A stretch of DNA of 64,000 nucleotides from Hydractinia symbiolongicarpus (taxonomy: Eukaryota > Cnidaria > Hydrozoa > Anthoathecata > Hydractiniidae). Shown here one piece after another: positions 1-12,900 of the stretch. The notes under the pieces are model-generated. The model was not told the origin of the DNA and made no database searches. It saw only the letters and a program-made list of their open reading frames with translations. The stretch lies in NCBI RefSeq assembly GCF_029227915.1, contig NC_079881.1, forward strand, positions 18,451,501-18,515,500. Direction: 5' to 3'. Position numbers and translations under genes: made by a program. Each line of letters opens with the position of its first letter. The first letter of the stretch is position 1.

Positions 1-84
1 AATCTAAGAGGTTCAGGTAACCCATCTTAATCCAGGAAGGTAATGCGACAGTTACTTAATTGTGGTAGAAAACATAATACTTAC

Positions 85-281
85 TGTTTAGGATGACACA
101 GCGGTCTCAAACTATTATGTTCTTCTGTGCCTAAATTAGTTAAAATAGGTTAAATTTGACAGCTTAATGGCGAGCATCTTCCATTAGAAACATACCATTG
201 TCTCGAAGAGTTATTGATAAGACAATAGTGACTGCTTGCTCGTCGTCTTCCATGTCTACATCTTAATAGTACATATCAAAG
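85..281 (-). pseudogene. Rho-like copy A, two exons of a broken gene
   Basis: Two minus-strand exons matching the same exons of the better copies. Exon 4 is 85-130 (reads TEEHNSLRPLCHPK) and exon 3 is 196-281 (FDMYY, then a stop, then DVDMEDDEQAVTIV), each with GT donor and AG acceptor. Exon 3 has an in-frame TAA. Exon 4 has lost one A beside its donor compared with copy B, which changes the phase. The last exon would lie left of the window, and no P-loop or first exon is found before the GPCR block. Positions 1-290 as a whole are paralogous to 6930-7235. I read this as a dead copy of the cluster. Confidence 0.7.
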
Positions 282-464
282 CTTAAACATAATTATCTTG
301 TTCATTAAATACCTCATACCATGTTTAGATATCATTGTTGCTTGATTTGTCATCTACAATGTTCTTAGAAGCTTCTGTACGAGTGCTGTGATTTCAGGGA
401 TTGATGTTCTTTATTAATTACATTTTTGATTTTGATGTTTAGGGGAGGGAAGGTCGTTAAACTT

Positions 465-1875
465 AGACGTCGGATTTGACGGTAATTGTACACTTTCTTA
501 TTTGCGAGTCATCTCTTAAAAGTCTGGACACTTTTTAAGTAGCTATTACACTTTCTGTTTAGTCAATTACAATGTTTGGTATAAGAAAGTAAAGTGCGTT
601 GCGATTTTTTTTTAGAATTTCAAATCTCAGAGTATTTTACGAACATATTTTTATATTGCTTGGAAACAAACGAAAGACTGTTACGCTTACCAAAGATAAA
701 TACTAATACGCTGTAATGTAGTAAATTATTTGTATAGCATTTTAACCCTTTTTTGATGATTGTTTTTAGACTTGAAGATGGATTCATATATCCGAAATAT
801 AATGTTCAAAAAGTAAAAATCATTGCCGGTTAATTCATTCTGATATAATGCCACATTGGTTTTGACTTCAAAAACAGAGTGTATTTGGTTGTATTATTTA
901 GGATTTGATGAATAACTTCTAAATGATGGGCTAATAAGTGCAAATTCATTTAGCAGTTGCAAGCAAACAAGCAAAGCGTGCTCGTCTGTAGGACTTTGAC
1001 TCTGATGTCAGAGCCACGTATTTGACAGTCCAAATGTCATAAAAAGGCACTTAGAGGATTTGACTTGGTATTTCCACTGTCAGTATAAGTATAGAAATTT
1101 CGAATAAAGCAAAAATTAAATAATCCTACAAATACAAACACACAGAAATAGGTAAACAAAACAGTTTTGACTGTTCTCCATATGCGTTTTGTGGTTGCCT
1201 CCTACCCGGATGACATTTTCCATTCTAAGATTTGTTGTTGGAATCGAAAATATTTAGCTAGTGTTCCAATATTGCAGCACCAAGAAAGCATTAGTATTCT
1301 GTTCACTCGTTGAAAGATGATGTAGTGCATTAAATACTTTGGTAAAATATAGCGTGCATGACGTAATAAGAGTGAAAAAGTTCTTCATTTTGTATTGTAG
1401 GTTACGCCACACTAGAAGGTGTAGATTGATTTAAAGAATCACTTTTAACAACAGCGATGTTCCGTAATACTGTTAAATTATCCGAAGCCATTAAAGGAAA
1501 ACGTTTGCAACGGAGGTAATGGAGCGCTACATCTCTTAGTGGTTTATTGAAGAAAACGTAAATCAGAGGATCAACAATGAAACCACAGATCAACAAAATT
1601 TCAATAAGAATGCCAAACGTGACAGTTTCTGTTTGACCATCCATCACTAACAGCCATAGGTTAATAGATCTCGGCAGAGATGAAAAAATGATGAAAGTAA
1701 TCACGATCAAAAATGGTACGACAAATTGTTTAGAATTTGTAACTTTCTCCATCTTGGATTTTGCTTGGAATGTTTTTCTTCGTCTTTTTAAATAGAGACA
1801 AATTATACCATAAACCACTGTAGCCATGATAATATAAACTACATTTAGAACTATCAAAATTATGAAATACTCTAT
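465..1875. repeat. Segmental duplication, copy 1 (with GPCR 3' half)
   Basis: This stretch, holding the 3' half of the GPCR and about 0.9 kb of its downstream flank, is repeated in the same orientation at about 2945-4213. The match is easy to see at 1163 versus 3660 and at 470 versus 2950. No other gene is seen in 282-1401. The copies have diverged by many substitutions and small indels, so the duplication is not recent. Confidence 0.8.
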
Positions 1876-2307
1876 ATGAAAGTCCAAAAAAAGTAAGGGT
1901 AATCCTATTATCGTGCTAACAATCCAAGCTGCAATTATGACTTTCATCAATCGAATTTTCGTGACAACGTAATTATATCTGACGTGCAAAGGAATGCAAA
2001 GAAAACGATCTGCTATGATAAAAAACATGGCGAAGAGCAACAAAAAGTTTGCAAGTGTGTACAGGTAAAACGAAATCATGAACAATAAATCTGCGACTTG
2101 CTCTGTTATTGTTTTCACTTTATGTATTGCCATCGCCATACCAGTGTAACTAGTTTTGAGCAGGAGAGTAATAACTTCTGTTGCGCTCAGATTAATCAAT
2201 AATACTTTCTGGTTTTTATTTTGTTTCTTATTCTTGCACAAACAGAATATTGCCAACCCATGTAAACACAGTGCAACGAATGTCAAAATAAACAATAATT
2301 GATACAT
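1402..2307 (-). CDS. Rhodopsin-like (class A) GPCR, orphan
   Basis: A single-exon 301-residue protein with seven hydrophobic segments. It starts almost directly in TM1 and has practically no extracellular N-terminus. TM3 ends in ADRFLCI, a DRF variant of the DRY motif. TM7 carries DPLIYVF, the DPxxY variant of NPxxY, followed by helix 8 (NKPLRDVALHYLRC). TM6 lacks the CWxP motif and shows SSLP instead. The third intracellular loop is short and basic (KRRRKTF). The tail is Ser-rich. Single-exon class A receptors of this size form large expansions in cnidarians; the ligand cannot be told. The start is the first Met of the frame, and an upstream exon cannot be excluded. Its 3' half is duplicated as a pseudogene at 3874-4213. 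Confidence 0.85.
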   Translation of the reverse strand: MYQLLFILTFVALCLHGLAIFCLCKNKKQNKNQKVLLINLSATEVITLLLKTSYTGMAMAIHKVKTITEQVADLLFMISFYLYTLANFLLLFAMFFIIADRFLCIPLHVRYNYVVTKIRLMKVIIAAWIVSTIIGLPLLFLDFHIEYFIILIVLNVVYIIMATVVYGIICLYLKRRRKTFQAKSKMEKVTNSKQFVVPFLIVITFIIFSSLPRSINLWLLVMDGQTETVTFGILIEILLICGFIVDPLIYVFFNKPLRDVALHYLRCKRFPLMASDNLTVLRNIAVVKSDSLNQSTPSSVA

Positions 2308-2944
2308 TGTGAGTGTGTTTTTTAAAAAGTATTAGTTTTGTTATGTTGCGTGATCGAATAAAATATAAACATAAAATGATCTGAAGTATAATCTGTTATA
2401 AATATTCATGTGTTCGTTACACTTTGTTACTATGGAGACAATCGATTCAATATAACTATCGATGTATTTAAATCATTCAATATTTTTAATTATCAATGTT
2501 AACACAAAATTTCCTTTGAAAGTGCTCATTAAAAGAATATTATAACAGAAACTAAAAGTTAAGTATTCCCCTGATGACATTCAACAACATTGTGCAATTA
2601 TAATATCCATCCATCTGTGACAACATGAAAAACAGGGGACACACAATTTGGCGAATAAAGGTGTGAAATAGAATGAGAATCTAACAGATAACATTACATA
2701 TCCGAAATAATATTATAACATTTTCCTTTTTTGCTTATTTTACAAATGGCGCACAACATTAAGAATGCATGCACCAACCATATCTTGAGTCTTTAGGACA
2801 TCAAATATCATATATATACGGACTGTTTGTTGTTTATTTTATTTACTCATTTCGAGTCTACAAGTGTATTTTCCCCTTACCATACTGAAGCAAAGCAGCC
2901 TAACATTAACACATTATGCAAACAGGAGCGTAGGAAAACAAACA
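2308..2944. other. No gene seen; GPCR upstream region
   Basis: AT-rich sequence between the GPCR start and the second copy of the duplication. It should hold the GPCR promoter on the minus strand. I see no coding match or clear repeat in it. Confidence 0.5.
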
Positions 2945-4213
2945 AACGTCGGTTTTGACGGTAATTGTACACTTTTTTTATTTTTGAGTCATCGCTTAGA
3001 AGCCTGGACATCTTTTAAGTAGCTAATACCGTTTCGGTTTATTCATTTATGTTTGGTACAGGGAAGCAAAGTGTTGCGATTTTTTTACAATTTCTAATTT
3101 CGGAGAATTTTACGAATTCGTTTTTATATAGCTTGGAAACAAACGAAAGACTGCAACGCTTACCAAAGATAAATACTAAGATGCTCTGTGTGTTGTAAAC
3201 TATTTGTAGATCATTTTAACTGCTTTTTACTGCTTTTTAATGATTGTGTTTCAACCTAAAGAGATGGTCATATATCCGAAATTTATTTTTCAAAAAATAA
3301 AAATCATTGTTGGTTAATTCACTTTGATATAGGCCGCACTGATCTTGGCTTTATAAACAAAAACTATCCAGTTCTATTATTTTGGATTTGACGAATATTT
3401 TCCAAAATGATAGGCAAATAAGCGCTAATTCATTTAGTAGTTGCAAACAAAGCATGCTCATCTGAAGGATTTTGATTCTCAGGCCAGAGCCACTTATTGG
3501 ATGGTCTCAATGTCATAAAACGGCACTTTGAGAACTTGACTTGACATTTCCACTGTCGAAGAAAGGATATCGTAATCTCGAAGTATAAAAATTTTGAATA
3601 CGGCTTAAAAACTAAATAATCCTACAAATACAAAAACACACGAATAGGTAAAAAACAAAACAGTTTTGACTGTTCTCCATATGCGTTTTGTGGTTGCCTC
3701 CTACCCACCCGAAATTTCCCATTGTAAGATTTATTGTTGAAATTGACTAGATTGATCTAGTGTTCCAACATTGTAGCACCAAGAAAGCAATGGTACTCTG
3801 TTTACTCTTGGGAAAATGATGTAGTGCATTAAATACTTTGGTAAAATATAGCGTGTATGATATAAAACAAATTTTAGTATTGTAGGTAACGCCATACTAG
3901 AAGCTGTAGATTGATTTAAAGAATCACTTTTAACAACAGCGATGTTCCGTAATACTGTTGAATTATCTGAAGCCATTAAAAGAAAACGTTTGCAGCGGAG
4001 GTAATGAAGCGCTGCATCTCTTAGTGGTTTATTCACGATTAAAAATGGTACGACAAATTTTTTAGAATTTGTGACTGAATTCTCCATCTTGGATTTTGTT
4101 TGGAATCTTTTTCTTCGTCTTTTTAGATGGGGACACATTATGCCATAAACCACTGTAGCCATGATAATACAAACTGCATGTAGAAGTAGCAAAATTAGGT
4201 AATACTCCTTATA
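2945..4213. repeat. Segmental duplication, copy 2
   Basis: Direct-orientation paralogue of 465-1875. It contains the truncated GPCR copy and its downstream flank. Homology stops near 4213, inside what would be the TM5 region of the receptor. Confidence 0.8.
3874..4213 (-). pseudogene. Truncated GPCR duplicate
   Basis: Matches the TM5-to-tail part of the receptor at 1402-2307. TM1-TM4 are missing. TM6 and most of TM7 are removed by an internal in-frame deletion: FVVPFLIV runs directly into NKPLRD. The stop codon is lost (TAA became TTA), so the frame runs on into non-homologous sequence down to 3731. A protein without five of seven helices cannot be a receptor, so this is a decayed copy. Confidence 0.85.
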
Positions 4214-4384
4214 CAACTAAAAGTTATACAAGTTGTATAAGTTATATTCCTTATACAATAATTAATTAAGCAAATTAATCGCAAATCAAATTTATTTATT
4301 TATTCAGAGTTGAAAAAGCTAATTTACACTATTAAAAAAGCAAAAAAAACTAAAATTTTAAAATATAACACATTGTTACTGGCA

Positions 4385-5290
4385 ATCGAACACTGACAAT
4401 ATATTCTTGTGTTTCGTATCAGTGCTTTAATGTTCAAAGAGGACGAATTTTTTATGGACACTGGCAAGTGATTCTAAGCCTGTGTCACTCTAACGTAGAA
4501 AGATTTTAAGCTAGGGCCAATGTAGTTGAAAATTTTGTACATTTGTATAACAAGATAACGAAGGCTTTTCTGGTGAATTGAGTCCTGATTCAATCGATCA
4601 AATAGTCTGAGACAGTAAGAGAGAAGTCACTGTGTCTCACTGATATTTCCCGACGAAGGAGTTGATGAGACTTTTTATTACAAAATATCCACACAAGAGG
4701 GCAATAGTTAAATTGCGACAAAATGTGGTAAATAAACGAGTGACTTGTAGCGGATAAAGAAAACTACACATACGTGCCAAAATGTTCTTCGTGAAACATT
4801 CTTGCACACCTCTTTCACATGTTAAAACGTAACTTTGAGTCTATATAAATCCCTGAAAGTTTGACACTACTAGAATTCAGAATATCAACTGTTCCTAGAG
4901 AAATGATCATTTGAAATTTATCAGGATTTGAAACCATTCCATTCTGACATTAGCTATAGCTTTATCAGAGATACAAAGTGGTGTCATCTGCAAGATTACA
5001 CAGTGAAGATCGAGAACAGTAAAACATATGTCGCTGATGAAAATATTAAACGAAATAGAGCCTAGAACGGAACCTTAAGGAACTTCCGAAAATACCTTAA
5101 GCTAATCACTAAAAAGACTTCCTGTTTTTACTCTTTGCTTCCTATTTCCGATAAGTTGCTCCAAAACCTTTGACACGTCCGGTAGCAAACTAACGGGTCC
5201 ATAATTGCACTTTTCCACAGACGGATTGGAATAATGTCCGCCATATTTAGCTCATCAGGATAAGCGGAATTAATAATGCCTCGCTGAAGC
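4385..5290 (-). mobile_element. Dead non-LTR retrotransposon, reverse transcriptase part
   Basis: Read on the minus strand across several frames, the order of pieces is that of a CR1/Jockey-like reverse transcriptase. A PVSLLPDVSKVLEQLIGN block lies near 5140-5210. A VP-x-GSVLGSISFNIFISDI block lies near 5030-5090. A TTLYISDK-like stretch that replaces the YADD region, and an SVKLSGIYIDSKLRFN thumb block, lie further on near 4830-4990. Stops and frameshifts separate all blocks. No intact frame, endonuclease or target-site duplication is visible. Confidence 0.75.
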
Positions 5291-6270
5291 AGTTTGTTAC
5301 CGCGTAAACATAATTAGTAATAGTTAGTTTTAAAACTTTAATAAGAAGTGAACCACTCACTTTCTTATCAATCACTAGTTTCAAAATGACTAAACTTAAA
5401 AAACTTAGAACCCAAACTATTTTCTCGCATACGCTTTATACTAGGATGCAAAGAGAACTGAGGAGGAACTGAAAGGATGAAGACTTATTGATAGTGCTGA
5501 AATATTTATTTAAAAAGATAGATGTCAGATCAACAGACATTTACGTCGTCGACGCAGTTGCACAAGTTTATATCTATGCTATCAGAAGTACACACAACAT
5601 TAATGTGCTGATGGATGTTTAAATGAAAAATGCAGTGGATATAAATTATCAACATTTCTTGATGTTTTTTTCTAGTGGGATGATTCGTGATTTTGGTTTA
5701 GTGCAAATTGATTTTTGAGTGTGCGTGAACGTAGGTATGTTGCAATGTTTCTCCAACAATGTTATTTGTATACATTTATAGCTTCTATTTTGGTTGCTAT
5801 GAGGTTAAAAGTTATACCGTGCTGTATAAAGCCCATGACAAAGGCTTTTTAGCCAAAAAGCGCTGCGTATGCTCCGTATAAACCAGTTGAAAATAGCTAT
5901 CAGTTAGTAACAGACAATAAAATTAAGTATGGAGGCGACCCTTTCTCTTTTTGCAGATGATTATCATGGTTTGTTCTTGTAGTGATTCTCAACTAAAAAT
6001 GTTTAGTCCCACTGATTAGAACTCTGACTATGAACTACAATTATGATATAAGGTGAGATTAAAACTTTATGGATTGTTACAATGTTTGGCATTGAGCAGG
6101 CCTCAATCCACGATTGCCAGAACTACAAGTCGCAAATGAACCACTACACAACGTGTAGCATATGATGATGGCACACGCAGATAGTTTATCTGGATGACAT
6201 ATATATATAGATGTAAAGTTTATTATGAATCATTCTTAGGCTTATTAATTTTTAATTTTATTTGTATAAA
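5291..6270. other. No gene seen
   Basis: AT-rich intergenic sequence between the dead retroelement and the last exon of Rho-like copy B. No supported coding or RNA feature is seen. Confidence 0.5.
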
Positions 6271-8665
6271 CTACAACAATATACATCTCGTGTTGTTCGA
6301 GGGTGTTTTCTTCAAAAGTAACCCTACCATGATAACTTCATCAAACAGTTCTTTTACACCTTTTTGCAATTTTGAAGAACATTCTAAATATTTTACTGCT
6401 CCTATCTCCTTTGCTAGCTGCATCCCTTCTCCAGTTGTAATTAGTTGGCTACCTTTCTTATTTAATTGTTAAATGTATTCTTTATCGTTTTGTGTATTAC
6501 GTTTTGTTTCAACTAAAATGATAGCTGTATTAGGACAATGTTTTTTAAATTCAAGGTGCCATTTTACACGCACGTGTTCATATGATTTCCGATGTGACAG
6601 TGAAAAACACACCAAAACAACGTTCTAAATATTAGTGAATATGAAATTAAGATAAATTAGGAAGATGATGAAAAGACAGTAATATCACATACCATAAATA
6701 CATCCAAAGTTACCAATCTATATAAAATGGTTTTCCTTACCCAGAGGGCTGAGCTAATACACATAACCTTTACAATACAATACTAATGTTACAGGGATTT
6801 TCACGTATGCCTCATCAACATGAAAACCTTTATAACTCAAGAATTATTCATACTGCGAATTATTAAACTAATAGACTCTAAGAAGTTATCCACATGCTTA
6901 CTTGCCCTTTCGTAGTCGTGACAGGTCTAAGACGTCCAGTTAACCCATCTTAATACATGAAGGTAATACCACAGTTACTTAATAGTGATAAAAAACATAA
7001 TACTTACTGTTTTAGGATAACACAACGGCCTTAATCTATCATGTTCTTCTGTGCCTAAATTATTTGAAACAAAATATGAAATCTTAAATAGGTTACATTT
7101 AAGAGCAAGTTGTTGAGTATATCTTACTAAAAATGCCTAGCATTGTCACAAAGAACTTCCGACAGGGCAATAGTGACGGCTTGTTCGCCATCTTCCAAGT
7201 CCACATTTAAGTAGTACATGTCAAAGCTTAAACACGTTCGTAATAAAAAGGTTAGTGTCTTTTACTTGTCTTAAATATATGTTCTATACATTTTTTTGTT
7301 AACCCTTTTATTACTATTGTGAAATGCAGCGAAACAAAAATACACGACCTTCCGGTAAAACGTTGTTAAAAAATTTCCACCGTCAACCAATCCTTAATAT
7401 AAAATACTTACACGGTAGGAATATAACTAGTTGGATATTTTTTAGTAACGTATGTTATAAGCAAGGAAGTTCTTCCAACGCCTCTAAAAATTAAAAAATG
7501 AATTGCAGACATTTTTTTATTTCTTTGCGAAGCCACCACGATTTTAATTTGATGGTGTAACCAGAACATATCGTCCATAATTTGAATTTTTAATTTTGAT
7601 TGTCTGTTTGGTGTGATTATTAAATTGGTTGCAAATTAATATCTCAGGCTTTGAGGGGCGCAGAAATTAGTTTCATATTACTTATGGCTAGTGCAATAAT
7701 AAAATGCGCGCTAATAACGAACTAAGGTAAGCTTATCAATTAAACCCGAAAAGACAAATGAAAAGGATTGTGAAAATACTTTGTCAATTAGTATTATATC
7801 AACCCTTTTACAGCATCACTGGAATTTAAACATAGAAAAACACCGTTGTCACCGTTTCAGCTATCAGTTTCCTCCATGGGCTGCCATATACATCATTTCT
7901 TGTTAGCAAAGGGAATATAAGGCAACGAGAACGTTTGAAATTGGAACAGTCATATATAAAACAATGTGCTTCATGCATCTATCTTTTTGATCAAATAATT
8001 TAAAGAAATATTGAGGATGTTGTGAAATTTGCGGCGATGTTGCAGATTTTTTTCAAGATACCTGGAACAAAATGTCGATACAGGATTGTTGCGCAATCGC
8101 GGCGACTGTTTTTTTTGGTGTGTTGAACTTGAAATATTTTTAGGGTCACGTAGATATACGATTAAAAGTCATTCAAAAAACACCGAACCCTTAAACTGCC
8201 ATAATTTCTCCCAAAGACTGTTATAAAAGTGCTTTGAATCTTTAAAAAAGAGGCTGGATGGATCTTCTTAATTACCGGTGCCAAACATGAACCATTTTTA
8301 GCTTGGACCATAATTGTATTCTAACTTTTGGAAAGCTATTTTTCGACCGTAATTATTTTTAGGTGTTAACACTCAGCAACAACTTTCTTGATTTAATGAT
8401 AAGGGATTGTCCACAAATGAAGTCAACCGTAAGAAGGAAGGGAAGGGGAGTTATATGTAAGAATATCTCCACTCCGAAACTCTTTGTAAAAGAAGGTGTG
8501 AACTTAAGGGGAGAGGGTTAAGGCACAGTTGACGTAGGTTGACAGACAGGGAAATGGTTAGTCAAAAATCTTATAAAAATTGTTGATATAATTTGTAAAC
8601 AATCCTTAAAAAAGTATAATCACTTACGTATCGCCAACAACCACACATTTAATTTGCTTTCTCAT
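6271..8665 (-). pseudogene. Rho-like copy B, five exons with a premature stop
   Basis: Minus-strand exons: exon 1 8628-8665 (MRKQIKCVVVGD), exon 2 7412-7483 (GVGRTSLLITYVTKKYP), exon 3 ending at 7226 (FDMYYLNVDLEDGEQAV), exon 4 7008-7054 (TEEHDRLRPLCYPKT), exon 5 6271-6624 (VVLVCFSLSHRKSYEHV, ending CILL). Exon 5 has an in-frame TAA at 6469-6471, after which the frame stays open to a CAAX-like CILL end. The exon 3 donor expected at 7140 has no GT, and the nearest donor (7127) gives the wrong phase. The P-loop Lys is Arg, and the TKLD position reads TKRN. Two independent lesions make it a likely pseudogene; a truncated product is the alternative. Confidence 0.75.
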
Positions 8666-9547
8666 TTTTAGTCAGAACTCATCGTTTTTTTTCTAAACTA
8701 TAAAAACATTGAAACCAGCTTAATTAACGCGTTTGTTGATTGTAGGCAAAGTAGGCAGATCTCATCTGAAGTTGTTTATGCTATGTTCACAGATAAATTT
8801 TGCAGAAACTTTTGCGAATCTTGTTTTTCTGTAAAAACAATTTACACAATAAAGTTATACATAAAAATTCCTTTTGCAAATAATTGTCTCACTAAGGCAG
8901 TATATACAAATGCAACGACTTGCTGCAAGGCCAAACTTCTTTGTTTTCCTTTTTGAAAATTTTACCTAGTTTTTGCCAAATTAAAGATTGGAGAAAGGGT
9001 AAAGCAAACCCTAACCATATTAACCCTTCGCATGTAGATCTCCCTATGTTAAAAAAACATTTAAAACTACTCGTTGTTTACGTAGTCAATAGTACACAGG
9101 CAGTTTTGTTGTCCTCGTTGAAACTACCACTTAACTTTTGCGGACCTAATTTGCAACAAGATTTCAACAGTATGTATGCTACAGTAATGTTACAGATAAC
9201 CTTTACCTCTCTCTCTCTCTCTCTTGCAGAGAAGAGAAAAGCAGGAAAATTTTAATGGTAAGATCATCTAAACAATGACCAAAGATTTGCTGACCCAAAT
9301 AGTCTTCTTCACATAATTATTTGTAGTGTTGTCTTTTTTTGTTAATTTTTAGCTGTAAAGCAAACAGCTAAAAGTTTTACACAATTACAACTCATTCAAA
9401 ACTCAAGCTACATGCCTAAGGAGATAAAAAAAATGATATTCTCTTTCTAAAGTTAATGGGAGAGCAGCCTACCGATAGAAGTGTTTCCTACTTAATGCAG
9501 ACGATACAATTATTGCTTCTTCTTATCAAAACACAAATACTGGCTTC
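8666..9547. other. No gene seen; short (CT)n near 9210-9226
   Basis: Upstream region of copy B. It holds a short CT dinucleotide run and open frames with no recognisable content. Confidence 0.5.
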
Positions 9548-9630
9548 TTCACATCTTTCTTTTACACCTTGTTGCATTTTCGAATGACTTTTTAAATATT
9601 TCACAGCTCCCATTTCATAGTTAATTTTGT
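9548..9630 (-). pseudogene. Stray fragment of a Rho-like last exon
   Basis: About 80 bases match the G5 part of the last exon of copies B, C and D (the IGAVKYLECSALTQQGVKE region), here degraded to MGAVKYLKSHSKMQQGVKE. It lies just downstream of copy C and has no neighbouring exons, so it is a relic of another duplication. Confidence 0.65.
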
Positions 9631-9906
9631 TTCTTCTCTTTATTTTTCATATAATATTTACCATTTTTTACATAAAATTTAAAACTGGTACTTTTCTTAC
9701 TAAATGTTTCTAGAAATAATTTTCCTTCAACATCTATGTAACGTGTTAACCTTTGTATTAACCTTTTTAATTTCTTTCAAATGTTTGTAAAAATGATGTG
9801 ATGCAATTCTTTGAAACCTAAGCCTCCTGTTCTATTAAAATCTTTCTGTACTCAAGATAAAAATATTGAGAGGTGTGTAGGAAAAAGATTTCAATTAGTC
9901 TCACGA

Positions 9907-12900
9907 TTACAGCACGATGCATCTCTTACTTCGTCTTGCCAATATACCAGCTCTAGCTACTTCATCAAATGCTTCTTTTACACCTTGTTGCGTTAATGCC
10001 GAACATTCTAAATACTTTGCAGCTCCTATTTCTTTAGCTAATTGTATTCCTTCTTCTACTGCGACCAACTTATTTTGTTCAATGTATTCCTTATCGTCCC
10101 GTGTATCAAGTTTTGTACCAACTAATATGATAGCTGCAGTAGGACGATACCTTTTAAGTTCTAGATGCCATTTTGTACGCACGTGTTCATAAGATGTTCG
10201 ATCTGATAGTGAAAAACACACCAGAACCACATCCTGCATAAAGTGTCACATAGCCGTATATTTTCAAAATGTTCCAACATGAAAATGATAATAACAACAG
10301 AGAACAGAAATTATTTTGGAATTGAGTGGTAAATGCAAGAAATGGTAAAATCGCAAAAGATTCCCCGTTAATTTTTTTCATTTTTTAATTTTAAAAATGG
10401 CGTCATTTAAATTGTAAAATCTTTTAAAAGGAATACCATTCGCGTGTTAAAAGTTTCCGTTTAAGAAATTTTAAAAAGCTATCAGCAATCTGGTCTTTAA
10501 AAATACATTCTGCGAGTAGAAATATTCATTCTTTTAGGTAATCTTACTACCAGTAAAACCAAGAACTATTCAAGTTTTTAAGGACTTGTCATTGCTTTAC
10601 TTACCCTCTTTTCGTAATCTAACTGTCTCAAACGATCATGCTCATCCGAACCTGAAAGTATTGGTAATAACTATGTAAAATTCATTCTCTCACTACATAA
10701 TGCATTTGATTACTATTCGTAAGCACGTGGAAAAAAAAATGCTGTTGGTAAAATCTTGCAATGTCAGTATATTACTAGATGTAAATATGTATTATGTTAA
10801 AACGGGTGAAAACGGGTGAAAAAGGGTGCGTGCCCAAAAATATACTGACCCAGCAAAATTTTGCCTTCTGCCTTCTTTTCAACATGGAATATCTCATTGA
10901 CAACAAATAGTGAAAGAGAAAACCATACTATTTTTCCAAAACAACTTCTTTTTTCTGCCAAATGACTGCAATAACGTTCTTTAAAATTTAACACAGAAAT
11001 GCTGATATCAGCTTAAAAAAGTAAAATTTAGCCTATTTTACTGCATTCTACTTTTAAATAAAGGCAAACAAAATTGACATATAATACCTATTTTTACACT
11101 TTCTTCAAGATTTTTGCGGTGGTTAGTAGTTTTTTGAAAGATTTTTGAAGTTACTTTTCTAAATTCTAATTGTCGTAAAAGATAATTTTACCTTTCAAGA
11201 TAGCGAAACGCGCTACCTATGCCTAGAGTCTCAAAAATATATAATTGTAAAACTCACCATTGTCACTAAGAGCTTCAGTCACTACAATAGGAATAACACA
11301 TCCGGTCTCAGTAAGCTCAACATCCTGCGCAACTATACCAATTCTTAAAGTGAAAGCAAAATAAATATACACGACGCAGCTGGTGTACTTACCTGGGAAT
11401 GTACACAACTTTCCTTACTAGACAATGTGCGTTACCCATAACAACAACAATTATATGAACATTCCTCTCAACACAAACATATTGGCAGCATATGCTGTCA
11501 TTTTAAAATTTCTTACGCCCTCCATGAAATCATCACGTCTATTATTTTATTAAGAGGCTCACGTTGCTGACGAGCTTCGTCACATTTTATATTTATTTAT
11601 TATTCCTGTACTGTCTGGTAAGCAAACAGCTCATGTTTTAAAAGTAATTTTCGCTGAATATTATCATATGTTTATATTATTTATAGACTTGGACATATTC
11701 TTGGAGATATTCTCCGACATGGACACACTGCAAATGTTCTAATAAACGCATAAAGGTATTTAACGGAAATGGGCGTTTATTAGATCGTGTGCAGTAAAGC
11801 ATTAATAGGCGTAATCTCTGCAGTCGGTAAGCTGCAATATTGCTACTTTTGCAAAATGTTGTGTGTGTTGTAAACTAACTTTAACGAAGCATGTACTTAT
11901 ATCTTCTGTTTTTCGTAATAACAGCAAAATAAGAATATTTCAACAACTTACGATGAAGGAATATAGCCTGTTGGAAAGGTATTTTTGTAATAAACGATTA
12001 ACAAGCAAGTCCTCCCAACATATCTAAAATAAAAGTATACAATAGTCTATTAATTGTTGCTTCTTTATTGGTTTGTTTAAAAAGATCAGTAAAAACTTTT
12101 AGTTAGCAAAAAATAAAGTCACTCGAACAAAATGTAATCACTTCTTACGGACCAAATTTCCCTAGCATATGTCCCTTTCTGTCACTAAATTTTAGGGACA
12201 ATTAATCTTTTGGGTTGTGAATATCAGTACAGAGAGTAGGGTTGTGGGTGTTAGTGTAGAGAATAGGGTAGTGAGTGCCAGTGTATGGGATAGGATAGTG
12301 TTAGTGCAGGAGATAGAATTGTGGGTGTCTATGTAAGGGATAGGATTGTGAGTGTCAGTGTCGGTGTAGGGAATAGGGTTGTGGGTGTTTATGCAAAGGA
12401 TATGGTTGTGGGTGTCTATGTATGGAATAGGGTCGTGGGTGCGAGTGTATGGGATAGGATAATTGTGAGTGTTAGTGCAGGAGATAGAATTGTGGGTGTC
12501 TATGTAAGGGATAGGATTGTGAGTGTCAGTGTCAGTGTAGGGAATAGGGTTGTGGGTGTTTATGCAAAGGATATGGTTGTGGGTGTCTATGTATGGAATA
12601 GGGTCGTGGGTGCGAGTGTATGGGATAGGATAATTGTGAGTGTTAGTGCAGGAGATAGAATTGTGGGTGTCTATGTAAGGGATAGGATTGTGAGTGTCAG
12701 TGTCAGTGTAGGGAATAAGGTTGTGGGTGTTTATGCAAAGGATATGGTTGTGGGTGTCTATGTATGGAATAGGGTCGTGGGTGCGAGTGTATGGGATAGG
12801 ATAATTGTGAGTGTTAGTGCAGGAGATAGAATTGTGGGTGTCTATGTAAGGGATAGGATTGTGAGTGTCAGTGTCAGTGTAGGGAATAGGGTTGTGGGTG

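Noticed and set aside
6194-6472. Plus-strand frame MTYIYRCKVYYES...
   Set aside because: It is the antisense shadow of the last exon of Rho-like copy B.
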